Of a stretch of DNA of 64,000 nt, positions 22,195-33,050 are shown piece by piece. The DNA is taken from positions 40,205,375 to 40,269,374 of the forward strand of contig CM034238.1 in assembly GCA_019916065.1 (NCBI GenBank), written 5' to 3'. The stretch is from Vitellaria paradoxa. Its lineage: Eukaryota > Streptophyta > Magnoliopsida > Ericales > Sapotaceae. Made by a program: the position numbers and the translations under genes. The stretch's first letter is position 1, and each line of letters opens with the position of its first letter. The notes beneath the pieces were generated by a model. It was not told where the DNA came from. It saw only the letters and a program-made list of their open reading frames with translations, and ran no database searches.

Positions 22195-23683
22195 CGTGTA
22201 TTATTTTTATCACATCAAGAAACCTTCTTTGCTTGCACACTTGACCGTGTTTATTATTTACAGAACAACATTATACAAAGTAAAAGGGTTGACTACCTAT
22301 TGGAAAGCTAAAATCAATCAAATATACCAGGGAGAAGGGAAAAAAAAAAAAAAAAAAACAGAAAAAGGTGATGTAACATAACTCTTGTGCTTATAATGTA
22401 TCAATAACTAATTGTGCTAGTTTGGAGTTTATACACACAACTTAGCAGTCTCAGAAGACTAATGATTTGCTATGGTTTGCTTTACAATCTCTGAAATTCA
22501 TGCATGAGCACTCGAAACTGAAAGCATATGTCTAATGCCTCCTTGATTGACACTGCACATTAAGTCAAGACTACATTATCGTGCTTTTGATGCTGTTGAT
22601 TCAAAAAAGCTGGAAAGCTTTTTTGGTAACTTTTTTTGTCTTATATGACATTTTCTCACTAAAATTAAATTCTCTTTAGAAATGATAATTTTTAGATTTG
22701 TTAATTATTTTTTTAAAAAATAAATAAATAAATAAAAATCGAAAAATTTTTGTCCCTTTGAGTAAAAATTATCTGCTTGACTAAAAAATTAATGAAAATT
22801 TTAATTTTTCTTTATTTTTTTTTGTCTATTATCCAAATGGATGTGATTTTTTTAATTTTCTTTTTTATAAATGTAATTAACACATTTAAAAGTTATAATT
22901 TTTAAAAAAAAAAAATAAATTTTGGTAATAGAAAGTCATATAAGATGAAAAAGTAACAAAAAAAAAATTAATTTTTTTTATTTTTTTTACCCATTACCCA
23001 AATGGATGTGATTTCTTAATTTTTTTTTACAAATACAATTAACATGTCTAAAAATTATAATTTCTGAAAAAAGTTAAATTTTGGTAATAGAAAATCATAT
23101 AAGATGAAAAAAAAAATGAAAGCTACCCAAAAAAAGCTTAAGCTTTTTTGAATCCCAACAACGCCGAGGCTCAAATCCATTTGTTTTTTCCACTCCCTAG
23201 AATTCAGCACGAACGTATGAGATCTCTACCTCTTTGTTGTGCTACTCTCTCTCTCTCTCTCTCTCAAGCTACTTTTTCTTAGCATTTTAGAGCTCTCAAA
23301 TACACACATTCGGGAATTTCTTAGCAATCGGGAAATTTGGAGGCGGTACTCTTTCTCATTTATCAAAAACAAATTGCGGACCCATTTTGTACGTGGTGCA
23401 TTGCAACTACCCTTCATCTTCCCCCAGTGAGTGCAATTTCTTGCAGCCTTCTTACCTGAAGACTTTTCATACATCTGACAATGATAATTAATTGGGTTGG
23501 TTGTTTAGTTTGAAACCATTTTTCACCGAATTACTGAAAAAAAAAAACACCATTTTTCACCTTCTCATTTATGTATTCCTCCTGCTTTATATAGTTATGC
23601 TTACGAGGATTAAAAGATTCAACCTATTTACAAACATATAAAAAAATCATATAAAAACAGAAAATTAAATGAGAGATAAATGA
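22195..23683. other. 3' flank of gene B1
   Basis: Paralogous to 12254-13526. It keeps the unoccupied Pack-MULE target site (tttacagaa, about 22257-22265), has A-runs near 22340, AT-rich tracts and a CT run at about 23244-23265. No gene recognised. ORFs here on both strands overlap each other across the CT run and are not supported. Confidence 0.6.
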
Positions 23684-24787
23684 TTATGGTTGACATAATA
23701 TTGAAGGGGAGGTAGACTTTTGTATGCGCCTGACTTCCTTCGCCACATCGATCATTTCTGGCCTAGATTCTCTGTCTTGTTCAACACACCTCAGGGCAAG
23801 TGTTGCCAAATCTTGTAATTGCTGCTCTTGCTCAATTGCTCCTCCTTTCAAAATTCTGGGATTCATGATTTCATCAAATTGACCCTTGTCTACGGAGTTT
23901 TTGACATAGTAATCCAAAAGCATGTGAGAATCTTCACGTTCATCGTCCACAGCTCTTTTTCCAGTCAAAAGTTCAAGAAGAAACATTCTGAAGCCGAAAA
24001 CATTAGGCTTTTGGTTGAAAAATCCCGTTTCCATATATTCGGGGTCGATGTACCCGTGAACCTCAACTATTTCATCTCGCATCAGCGTTTCGCATGGAGG
24101 CATTGCTATAGAAAATGAGAAATCCATCAATTTGGCGACACCAAATTTGTCGATGAGTATGTTGTGTGAATTCAAGTCCCTATGGATGATGGGCGTTGGA
24201 AACGCAGTGTGCAAGTAAACAACAACATTAGCAATGTCACACGCTACCTTTAGCCGACTTCTCCAAGTTAATGGTTCATCACTATCCACGTTGCCGCCTC
24301 CTCTTTGGAACAAACAACTTGAAAGTTGAATACTTTCTGCATATTCACACACCAAAGCTGGATATTCAAGGCCTATACAGCAGCCTAAAATCTTTGCAAC
24401 ATTCTTGTGACTGCTCATTAGGGTTATGATCACTAGGTCGCGGATAGCTTCTAACTTTCTGGCTCTGCACCAATTAGGACCATACAACTCCTGATAATTC
24501 TTAATGAAAATTGGGCGATTCTCTAAATAACCCTTATAAATTTTAAAGGGCCATGTATCAATGAGGACTCGATCAGAGCTAAATCCCTCCGTTGCTTGAT
24601 GGAGCTCTTCAATAGAGAATCTACATATGGGAGTATTATATCTTCTGTTAGAAAAAGCAATAAGCTCCTCCAATAAAATGCTTCCATTTTCCAAGAATGT
24701 CTTTCCTTCATCTAAAGATTCTGCAGACACATTGATGTTGTTGCTCTTGTTCAAGATTGAAGATAAAATTCCTCTTCCACACATCAT
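23684..24787 (-). CDS. ZED1/RKS1-like pseudokinase B1, fast-changing copy
   Basis: A single-exon frame of 367 codons, collinear with A1. The beta-3 lysine is K96 (IFIKN), followed by a long insert (YQELYGPNWCRAR, 98-110) missing from A2 and different in A1. HRD is kept (202-204) but followed by LN, and DFG is DFS (222-224). B1 departs from its three relatives at positions they share: C55 for R, C232 for G, EVHGYID for GVRGYID or GTFGYID, PN at 261-262 where the others have SD at the helix-F aspartate, and R267 for G. The frame is open, so it may be expressed, but the helix-F changes suggest a damaged fold. Many differences from B2 read C-to-T on the + strand (G-to-A in the coding strand). Family role as for A1. 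Whether it is functional is uncertain. Confidence 0.82.
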   Translation of the reverse strand: MMCGRGILSSILNKSNNINVSAESLDEGKTFLENGSILLEELIAFSNRRYNTPICRFSIEELHQATEGFSSDRVLIDTWPFKIYKGYLENRPIFIKNYQELYGPNWCRARKLEAIRDLVIITLMSSHKNVAKILGCCIGLEYPALVCEYAESIQLSSCLFQRGGGNVDSDEPLTWRSRLKVACDIANVVVYLHTAFPTPIIHRDLNSHNILIDKFGVAKLMDFSFSIAMPPCETLMRDEIVEVHGYIDPEYMETGFFNQKPNVFGFRMFLLELLTGKRAVDDEREDSHMLLDYYVKNSVDKGQFDEIMNPRILKGGAIEQEQQLQDLATLALRCVEQDRESRPEMIDVAKEVRRIQKSTSPSILCQP

Positions 24788-25230
24788 TTGAGCTTAGTCG
24801 TACCCACCTGCCAAGCAAAGCATTCACAAAACTGCATAGCAAAGAGGGGCTATTTGCTTTAGAATCAGAATCAAAAGCTTATATTCACAAACAACTAGAA
24901 ATTTACCACAAAAATAGCTATCATTAATCAAAATATAATAGCAATAGCTATAAAAAGAATTCAAGTTGAAGTTCAAAGATAATGATTCTGATAACTTTTT
25001 TCTTATCCGGATTGAAGAACAAAACTAAACCAAGGCAAGAACATTCACTTGAAACTCAGTTTGCCCCCTCAGTGTTTCATACATAGGCAAGGAGTACAGT
25101 CAAAACTACTCCAACTAATTAAGGGGCCATTTATCTTCTTGTAACGGAAGAGAAAAGCTTTACAATGAAACTCATAAATAAAAGAAAAAAAAATATGGAA
25201 TCTCCCTTTTCTTTGTTGTGCGACTACGTA
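24788..25230 (-). other. Upstream region of gene B1
   Basis: The leader and upstream sequence match those of A1, including the candidate splice site just 5' of the ATG (near 24808). No distinct promoter motif can be chosen. The 61-codon ORF at 25069-25254 is not supported. Confidence 0.5.
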
Positions 25231-26510
25231 AGGCCTATTTGATAACGTTGTCATTTTTTTGTTATTTTTCTGTTGCTATTTTTTATTTTTTGATTTCTGT
25301 TACCGTTTATTTTTTCTGAAATGAAAAAGTAAAACAGTGTTTGGTAATGCAAGTTTGTTTATAATTATTAATTTCTTATTTTAGAAAATATTTAATTTTA
25401 TTAGTTTTAAAAAATTAATAGAACTTAATAAAATATATTTTATATTAATTTAATTTAATTAATATAATTAATTGAATTAATACAGTAAATTATTTATTAA
25501 AATCATTTAATTCAATAAATATAAAATATATTAAATTATATTATTTATTAAAAATAATTGAATGAAATACAAATATTATATCATTTAATTAAATAAACAT
25601 AAAAAATATTAATTAATATAATTAATTAAATTAATACAGTAAATTATTTTTTTTGGTAATTAGAGTAAATTATTTATTAAAATCATTTAATTCAATAAAT
25701 ATAAAATATATAAAATAATATTATTTATTAAAAATAATTGAATGAAATATAAATATTATATCATTTAATTTAATAAATATAAAGTATATTAATTATAATT
25801 TAATTATATTATTTATGAAAAATAATATAATAAAATATATTTCATATTAAATAAATAATTAAATTAAATTATTTATTTTTAAATTAATTTAATTACTTAT
25901 TAAAATAATTTAATAAAATATATTTTATATAAATTAAATTAATTAAATCATAAATAATCTAATTTAATTATGTTATTTATTTAAAATAATTTAATAATAA
26001 TTATTAAATTAAATTAAAAATTAACGTAATTTAATTATTTATTATTAATTATTTTTATAAATTAACTTAATTATTAAATTAAATAAATTAATTATGATAT
26101 TTATTTCAGATAATTTAGCAATAATTAATTATTAAATTAAATTCATTAATTTAAATTTATCATTTATTAAAAATAATTTATATTAACTTATATAATTAAT
26201 TTATTGAATTTAATTATATTATTTATTAAAATAACTTACTTTAATAAAATATTTGAATAAAATAATTTATTTTTATGTAATGTAACAAAAATAGACAAGA
26301 TTTTAAAATTGACAAAATATTTGTAACAAAAAAAAGAAAATAGAGTGAAAACACTTTTTTTTCGGCTTCCGTTTTTCTGTTTCCATTTTTATTTTTTTTT
26401 GAAACAAAAAAATAGAAATAAATTTAACAAATATATTTCTGTTGCTAATTTATAAAATTTTGAAAAGGTAAACAGAAAAACAGAAAAAAAAAACGTTACT
26501 ATACTAACCT
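25231..26510. mobile_element. AT-rich TIR element inserted in half B (unit 1)
   Basis: About 1.28 kb interrupts sequence that is continuous in half A (15080-15090). The ends are imperfect inverted repeats, clearest in unit 2 (left ccgtttgacaacg, right cgttgccatactgacc). The flanks (actacgta and agtatctag) could be a diverged 9-bp duplication, so a Mutator-like origin is likely but not proven. Each end has runs like ttctgtttttctgtt, and the interior (25370-26280) is almost pure A/T with repeated aatttaattaaat-type motifs. No coding. Confidence 0.6.
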
Positions 26511-26934
26511 TCAGTATCTAGAATCTGGGAATGAAAATCATATTCTTTATTTTGCAAATATCTAGAATCCGGGAATGAAAATTTGATGTTTTTGTGCATT
26601 CCTTAAAATGAAGCACTGACCTTCACATGTAATTCTGAACAAGAAAATAAGAGACAAATTTACGTGATTCAATAATTTATCAATATACAAGAACAGAGAT
26701 ATTCTATATTTTACTCAGTGTTAAATGTATCTACACAAATAAAACCCTAAATCTAACTTCCAGAAATTTCCACCCAAAATTCCCTTATCATACCCTTTGA
26801 AAAATTTTAGTCCACTACAATCCGCTTACTCAGCTCCAGAATGATAAATATGAGCCACGCACAAAACAAAACAAAACTCAACTCCATTTGTTGAGACTAC
26901 GCTAACTCATCCTTTCTCACTCTACACTCTCTCT
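26511..26934. other. Upstream flank of half B, no gene (unit 1)
   Basis: Resumes half-A homology (15085-15540). A deletion relative to half A joins the CT-rich aagcc stretch (about 26936) to the ORF fragment, removing about 360 bp. Confidence 0.5.
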
Positions 26935-27295
26935 CTAAGCCTCTTTCTCTCTAAGCCTGCGAATTAATACACCAAAACTGGAAATCGGAACCCTTGGAAG
27001 AGAACTATGGATGTCCTCAAATTCAGAAAGCCCTAATGCCTCATAAGCTACATAATCACCATCTATAAAATTACAAACCACATGCTGAGAGTCAAAATTG
27101 CTAGTCGCCCTAATTACACTCAGCAATGGAATATCAGATGGAATTAAAAGAGTTCCGACTTCTGAAAGAATGGCAACAAAACATATATGTATGCATATAT
27201 TGAACACAGATGAGAGAGGGAGAGAGGAACTTACAAGCAAAAGAGCGTAGTCTTTTGGCCTTTTTCCGGTGAGCTAGCGGGATTAGAGGACGTGA
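26935..27295 (-). pseudogene. Conserved ORF fragment upstream of B1, family unknown
   Basis: The same fragment as at 15819-16230, with the frame GTLLIPSDIPLLSVIRATSN onward and the intron-like gap with gtaagt and ttcag. The 3' part is cut by the half-B deletion, so the frame ends in a junction peptide. Function unknown. Confidence 0.35.
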
Positions 27296-27848
27296 ATATT
27301 TGACGCTGTAACAGTGACTCTCACATCACAACCTAATTATTTTTCTTCTCTTTCAATGTTAGCGTCTCTGTTGTCCCTCCCTTTGATCACGCGACCCTTC
27401 ACGTTCTCGAATTGATTTGAATTTGCCCATATTTATCTAATAATTGTAGGTGTCTAAAGATATGTAAATAAAATTTAGCATATAAATAATTTGAATTTAA
27501 ATTTATAAAATAGATTTATATGAAAAAATTGTAAAAATAAAATGTAAAAATAAAAATCATTAATAAAAAAAACTAAATTATACATATCGTGTTTAATAAA
27601 TGTATAAAATTTTATTATTTATTTCAAATATTATCACATTTTTTAAAAAATATTAATTTAAAAACTTTTATATAAAAAGAATTAAAAAAATATTGGAAGA
27701 GTAAAAGAGTATGTTTTTATATGAAATAACAGAAAAGACAACCAAAGTGAAAATAAAAAAAAAATAAATCTGGCCATTGAGTAAATCTAACGGTTAAAAA
27801 TATCTTAAATTTAAAATTTTGAGATTCATTATTATATAAATAGTAATT
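27296..27848. other. AT-rich spacer, no gene (half B, unit 1)
   Basis: Matches 16270-16950 of half A. No feature recognised. Confidence 0.5.
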
Positions 27849-27856
27849 ATCCGTGC

Positions 27857-28435
27857 CATTGTTTTAAAACTCGGATCGGACCGGCCGGTTCAAGAAACGA
27901 TCCGGTTAACCAGATTAACCCAGTTGGACATTGAACCGGTATAAAACCGGTGACCCACCGGTTCAACCGGTGAACCAGCGAACTGGTGCCAGTTTTGCCG
28001 ATTGAACGAATTTTTTTTTTATTTTTTTTAATGATAAAATAATTAAACTAATATACACTAGTCTGGAATCGAATCTGGGTCTATTTTGTGGTAAAGTACT
28101 ACTATTCCACTAAGCCACTAATGCTTATTGTTTCTCATTTTTTCTTAATTTTACTTATATAATATATTAGTTTTAAATGATCTTATTTTATAACACATTT
28201 TGTTGACATTTTTTATTAGTAAAACAAAATAGAGTAAAAAATATATAAAAAATATAAGTTTTTAAAATTATTATATAATTTTAATATATTTTTATATTTT
28301 ATTTATATATTTAAATATATTTATGACGTCACGGTTCAACTCCGATTGAATTCCAGTTAAATCGACGGTTGAACCACTAACCCATGATCCGGTCGCTTTT
28401 CCGGTTCGATGAACGGTCCGGTTTTTAAAACATTG
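27857..28435. mobile_element. hAT-type MITE with CCGGTT-rich ends (unit 1)
   Basis: A 579-bp element with ends cattgttttaaaac and gtttttaaaacattg, inverted with respect to each other, and repeated ccggttcaaccgg-type subterminal motifs. The 8-bp flank atccgtgc (27849-27856) matches the diverged right flank atctatgc (28436-28443); unit 2 has a perfect pair. Half A shows the uninterrupted site (tccgtgcctaaag near 16956). An 8-bp duplication and a CA-start fit hAT. Confidence 0.75.
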
Positions 28436-28443
28436 ATCTATGC

Positions 28444-28727
28444 CTAAAGATACATAAATATAATTTGACGTGCAAATAATTCAATTTTAAATTTATAAAT
28501 TAAACATACATGAAACTTTGGCCATTGACATTAATGCCAAGCTTGACAGGTCTTGTGTGCTTTAGATCAGTTTTTGACATAAGCACTTCACAGTGTTCTC
28601 CAACTTCGTTCTAATTATATGTATATAATACTCGTTACCAAATAGGGAGCTGTTGAATTTAATTTTGGAGAAAGGGCATAGCAGAGTACCACTCTACTAT
28701 GAGCAACCTACAAACATAATTGGACTT
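28444..28727. other. Short spacer before hAT copy 2
   Basis: Shared with 16965-17263. No gene or signal recognised. Confidence 0.5.
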
Positions 28728-29213
28728 ATTCTAGTTAGTGATAAAATGGGTCGGGTCGGACCTGGATCTGGTCTGGCCCGACCCAAAAATTGCCACTGAT
28801 CCACCTCGACCTGCCACTTGTATGACCCACCCCTACCCGCCTTTTCCCCCTCTTGTCATGGCTTGGGTCGGTATGCCCCGGCCCAAGGCCCGGCCTAATC
28901 CACACCGCTCGGCCCACCCTCTCCCCCATTCTTCGTTCCCCCGTGCTGTGCCATACCGAAGCATCCCCCCTCCCCAGTTAGTGACCGTTTGGGGAGGGGA
29001 TTTTCTTTTATTTATTTATTCTTTTTTATTGTTTCAGTGAATTAGTGGCAGCTTTTTATTTTTTATTTTTTGATTTCCAAATTCCAAGTTTCCAACGGGC
29101 AATGAGTCCCAGTGACGAGACCAATGGCTGGCCCTCGAGCCCTAACAGTCTAATTCAAAAATTAATTACAAAATCTCTTCCAAAAAAATTATAAAATCCC
29201 CCCAACCTTCTAT

Positions 29214-29220
29214 TATAAAT
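29214..29220 (+). promoter_or_regulatory. Candidate TATA box of the hAT transposase gene
   Basis: The motif tataaat lies in the hAT 5' region about 270 bp before the transposase ATG at 29488, after a poorly transcribed-looking GC-rich terminus. Copy 3 has tataaata at 59267-59274. Confidence 0.45.
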
Positions 29221-32142
29221 TCCCCACACACATATTCATTCAAACCTATAAAAAACTAACAAATTCTCTCTCAAATTTCTACATTACCAAGCTACCAACT
29301 CTCAAGTGTGCTCTTCAATTGTGCTCAAGTGTATACAATTCTGTTAAATTTGAAATCAAAATTTAAAGATCAAGTATTTCAAAGTTTTAAATTATTCCAA
29401 GTTAGTATTAATTTTTTTAGTTTGCATATGTACATTTTTTTTTAATTTGCATATTATAATTTTTTCCATCAAATTATTTTTTTCTAAATGGATCCTAGAG
29501 ACGTCCATTTTTTTGACTTGGAGGGCGGAGACTCAATATCTTTTCCCCGTCAAGAACAAATGAAACAATTTGCATCACTACAAATACCAACATCTAGTAA
29601 CACAAGTAGTGATGTTAGTGCATTATCTTTCCGCTATGGCTAACAACATTGTGGCTCTTCAAAATATAGGACTTTTTTACTAGAATTCTGTGCAATGATG
29701 GAATGCACAAGGTTAAATGTAATATTTGTGTGAATTTATTAGATGGTAGGACTAATTTTGCAACTAGTCACCAAAAAAACATTTAAATAGAAAGTAGTCA
29801 CCTAAAAAGACATTTAAATAGAAAGTATCGACACGATCCCCGCATCAATTCTCTAATTGATCAAAATTTTTCACAAGCTACACAAACTCAATTAGGTAAC
29901 GAAGGGGGTAATTTAAATATTTTTTTCTTGTGACCCTATAAGAATACAAAATAATTTAGTTATATATATTGTTAAAGATGAACAACATTTCACAATGAGT
30001 GAAAATTGATATTTTGAAAAATTTATTCGCGATAGTTTTACAATGCAATATCGTGGTTTTTCAAGAAATACTTCAAAAAATTAAGTTTTACGAGATTTTG
30101 AAACAAAAAAAGATGAATTAAAAACTTATTTTGACAATTTTGAAAGTATGTGAAAATCATGCCAAAATATTGAATATCTTTGTATAACCGCACATTACAT
30201 TGACGAAAATTGAAAATTAAATAAATGCATTCTTTCTTTTAAATTAGTTGAACAACCCTACACTGGATTGAGTATTGGGGAACTTATTTATAATGAACTT
30301 GTATCATGAAATTTATGTAAAAAAGTATTTTCTATTACTTTAGATAATGCTTCATATAATGATGTTTGTTTTAATTACTTATCTAATGTTTTACCTGCGA
30401 GAAGTCTATTATTTCATGGGCGTTGTTATACTCATATACTTAATTTAATTGTAAAAGATGGATTGAATATTTATGAATCTTTTATTATTAAAATAAAAAA
30501 GCTGTAGTTTGTACTATGAGTTCTCTAAAAATAATTAATCTGTTTGCCAGTGTATGTACTCAAATTAGTTTAAAACCTAGAAAATTACCAATAGAAATTA
30601 ACATAAGATGGAATTCAAGATATATTATATTAAAAGTTGCTAGTAAATATCAAAAAGTAATTGATTTATTTATTTTTAAGTAATCAAGCTATTGGTTTAG
30701 ATAATATTAAACCCATCAATTGGGCAAATGCAATTTTTATAAGAATTTTTTACATGTTTTTGATATTGCTACTAAAATATTTTGTGAAATTTATTATCTT
30801 ACTTCTTCTACTATTGTTTATCAATTGGGGGTTATTAATGAAATTTTCAAAAAATATTTTCTCTAAGAATATTATGCTGCTATGGTTCTTACAATGAAAG
30901 AAAATTTTGATAAATATTTTAACCTACTTCTTATACATTTTGGTGTTGTCATTATTTTATACCCTAGATATAAAGAAGATCTTTTTCTTCAATTATTAGA
31001 TATGATATATGGGCCTAAAAGTGCCCAAGAACAATTATATAATATTAAAGAGCAAATACAAGTTCTAATGGGTTGGTATAATACTAATCGTACAACTGCC
31101 CAAAGAACTACCGACACAACATCCTCAGCTCATCATGACTTTAGTGGTAATACATTCCTATGGAGAAGAATAACATCTCAGCGGACAGATTCATCAACAA
31201 GTGCTAGATCATCAAGTTCATCCGACCTGTAACGTTATTTTAGTACGCCTCTGATAGAAAATAAAGATGACTTTAATCTTTTAGACTGGTGGAATAGACA
31301 ATAATCTAAGTTTCTAGTTCTTTCAGTTTTAACTCGTGATATCCTCGCATTTTCAATTTCTACCGTAGCACCCGAGAAAGCGTTTAGTGCAAGTGAGCGC
31401 GTTATCTGTCACGCCCCGGATTTTTTTAACCGAATGCCCAGGGGTGACTTGGGATTTATTTGTTAGGTATAAAAATAAGATGATAATAACACACTGTCAC
31501 ACCCCAGAATTTTTCTCCAAATTGGGGTTGACCGGCAAAAATTTAAGATATTCAAAATCTCTTGTTTATCCCAAACAATATTTATAAGTCATTGGACTGA
31601 ACCATTTGATGGGATTTCAACTACAGGGCACAAAATAAAGATGGAAAAAAATATTACAGAGCCATCTAAGTGTCCCAACCACGTGATTAACATTACATAC
31701 CAAATAAAAGCAAATTAGGTCTATGCTTAATAATTACAATTATCTAACAATTGTTACAGACAAAAATTAAAGTCCTCCAGCTCTGCGCAGGAAAGAAGAA
31801 AAAAATAGATAACTCTTCTGATGGAATATTTAAGAGAAATTAATCTCTTTCCAGCTCATCTTCTGTATCCCTGTGCTTAATATCCTGAAAAAAATATTCC
31901 CACAAGGGGTGAGCTACTAAAGCCCAGTAATCAGAATCTCCTAGGTGCCTATATGCAGTGATTGTAATACTACACTGTATTAAGTGAATGTGTTTAGGTG
32001 GCATACTAGTTATGCAACAATTAATTCAATAGATCTCAACTGAATAATGTAAATTATACTTACAACGGTTCGATGAAACCGTCACCGTAACTACTATTTT
32101 ACTTACATGTAAAAATAGTTAAATATTGATGTGTGTACCACA

Positions 32143-32215
32143 ATGAAGTCTGTGTCGCAGTGGTAGGGATCTCAGATTTAGATCTTCAAGGTCTCGGGAT
32201 CAAACCCCGTAGCAA
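32143..32215 (+). repeat. tRNA-like module in LTR (unit 2)
   Basis: Copy of 2353-2425, with identical box A- and box B-like stretches. Confidence 0.45.
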
Positions 32216-32973
32216 TACAGATTTCATACATACATATATATATATATATATTTTAAAATATTAATCGAGAGGAATTAAATATGATTAAATAATTCCAACA
32301 CATCATTCATACATAACAAGAGAGGTTACTAGTCACAATAAAATTTTGTAAAGGAGTTTAATCTAAATCCTTCTAAGATAATCATACTCCTATCCTCCTC
32401 TACCCCTAGTCTTGGGAACCAGTGACTTTATGGGCTTAGCATCCAATGCATACCAACGGTGTCACTTACCAAAAACCTAGCCGTCGCGACCGACTACCTG
32501 ACTGGTCAGGTCAGAAGGGAGCATCTCCCAAATAAAATGCATGTTCCCATCTTCATCTAAAAGGCCATTTCTACCCACCCATCACCCCATTGCCAAAAAT
32601 AACTTTAGCACCAAGTGCCTTAATTTCTTCTCACCATTTTACATTCCAAGGGTACCTTGTATGGAAATCAGACATTTTTAATAACAACCGGCAATGTTCC
32701 CGGGCGATGAATCAAAAGTGAGATTATTCAGTCACATGCAGTATATTTTTAAGCACTTTATCTAAATCCATAATTTAATAGTAATTCTCAATAAATCAAA
32801 GATTTAACATAGTCACCAATATTATTATTGCAAAGGTAGGTACTACATGTAAATTAACAAGTAGCAAGAAAAAAAAAATTAGAATACGAATTAGTATTTT
32901 AGTTAATTGTTTTCACAAGTTTACCGTACCAAATTTGATAAGAATAAAATTATTTCTAATGGTATATTAATTA

Positions 32974-33050
32974 GGCCGAGGTTGGTAGCTTAGTAGGTGG
33001 GCGACCCTAATTGCGATTTAAAGTCGCAAGTTCGAACCTCATTGGCTGCA
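32974..33050 (+). repeat. Second tRNA-like module in LTR (unit 2)
   Basis: Copy of 3184-3260, with tagcttagtagg and gttcgaacctc at the same spacing. Confidence 0.45.

Larger units (their letters stand above)
22195..28810. repeat. Inner duplication, half B of unit 1
   Basis: This is the paralogue of half A. It differs by two insertions (25231-26510 and 27857-28435), by absence of the Pack-MULE-like insertion (the target site tttacagaa is single near 22257-22265), and by a deletion of about 360 bp just downstream of the ORF fragment at 26935. Homology to half A ends about 74 bp into the hAT element. Confidence 0.85.
1..29790. repeat. Tandem segmental repeat, unit 1
   Basis: The sequence from base 1 recurs from 29791 and again from 59845, in the same orientation. 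The units are circularly permuted relative to any gene order, because the window opens inside a hAT transposon; the true breakpoints cannot be fixed. Unit 1 holds pseudokinase genes A1 and B1, one CNNM/DUF21 pseudogene and the insertions described separately. Against unit 2, the first about 9 kb looks almost identical (one substitution noticed, at 5873), while the foldback element and gene A are clearly diverged. Confidence 0.95.

Noticed and set aside
23226..23474. Overlapping ORFs on both strands across the CT microsatellite
   Set aside because: They arise from CT/GA repeats, change length with the microsatellite, and lack any family match.
28735..29040. Proline- and arginine-rich ORFs at the hAT 5' end
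   Set aside because: They come from the GC-rich subterminal repeats of the transposon and differ in frame between copies.
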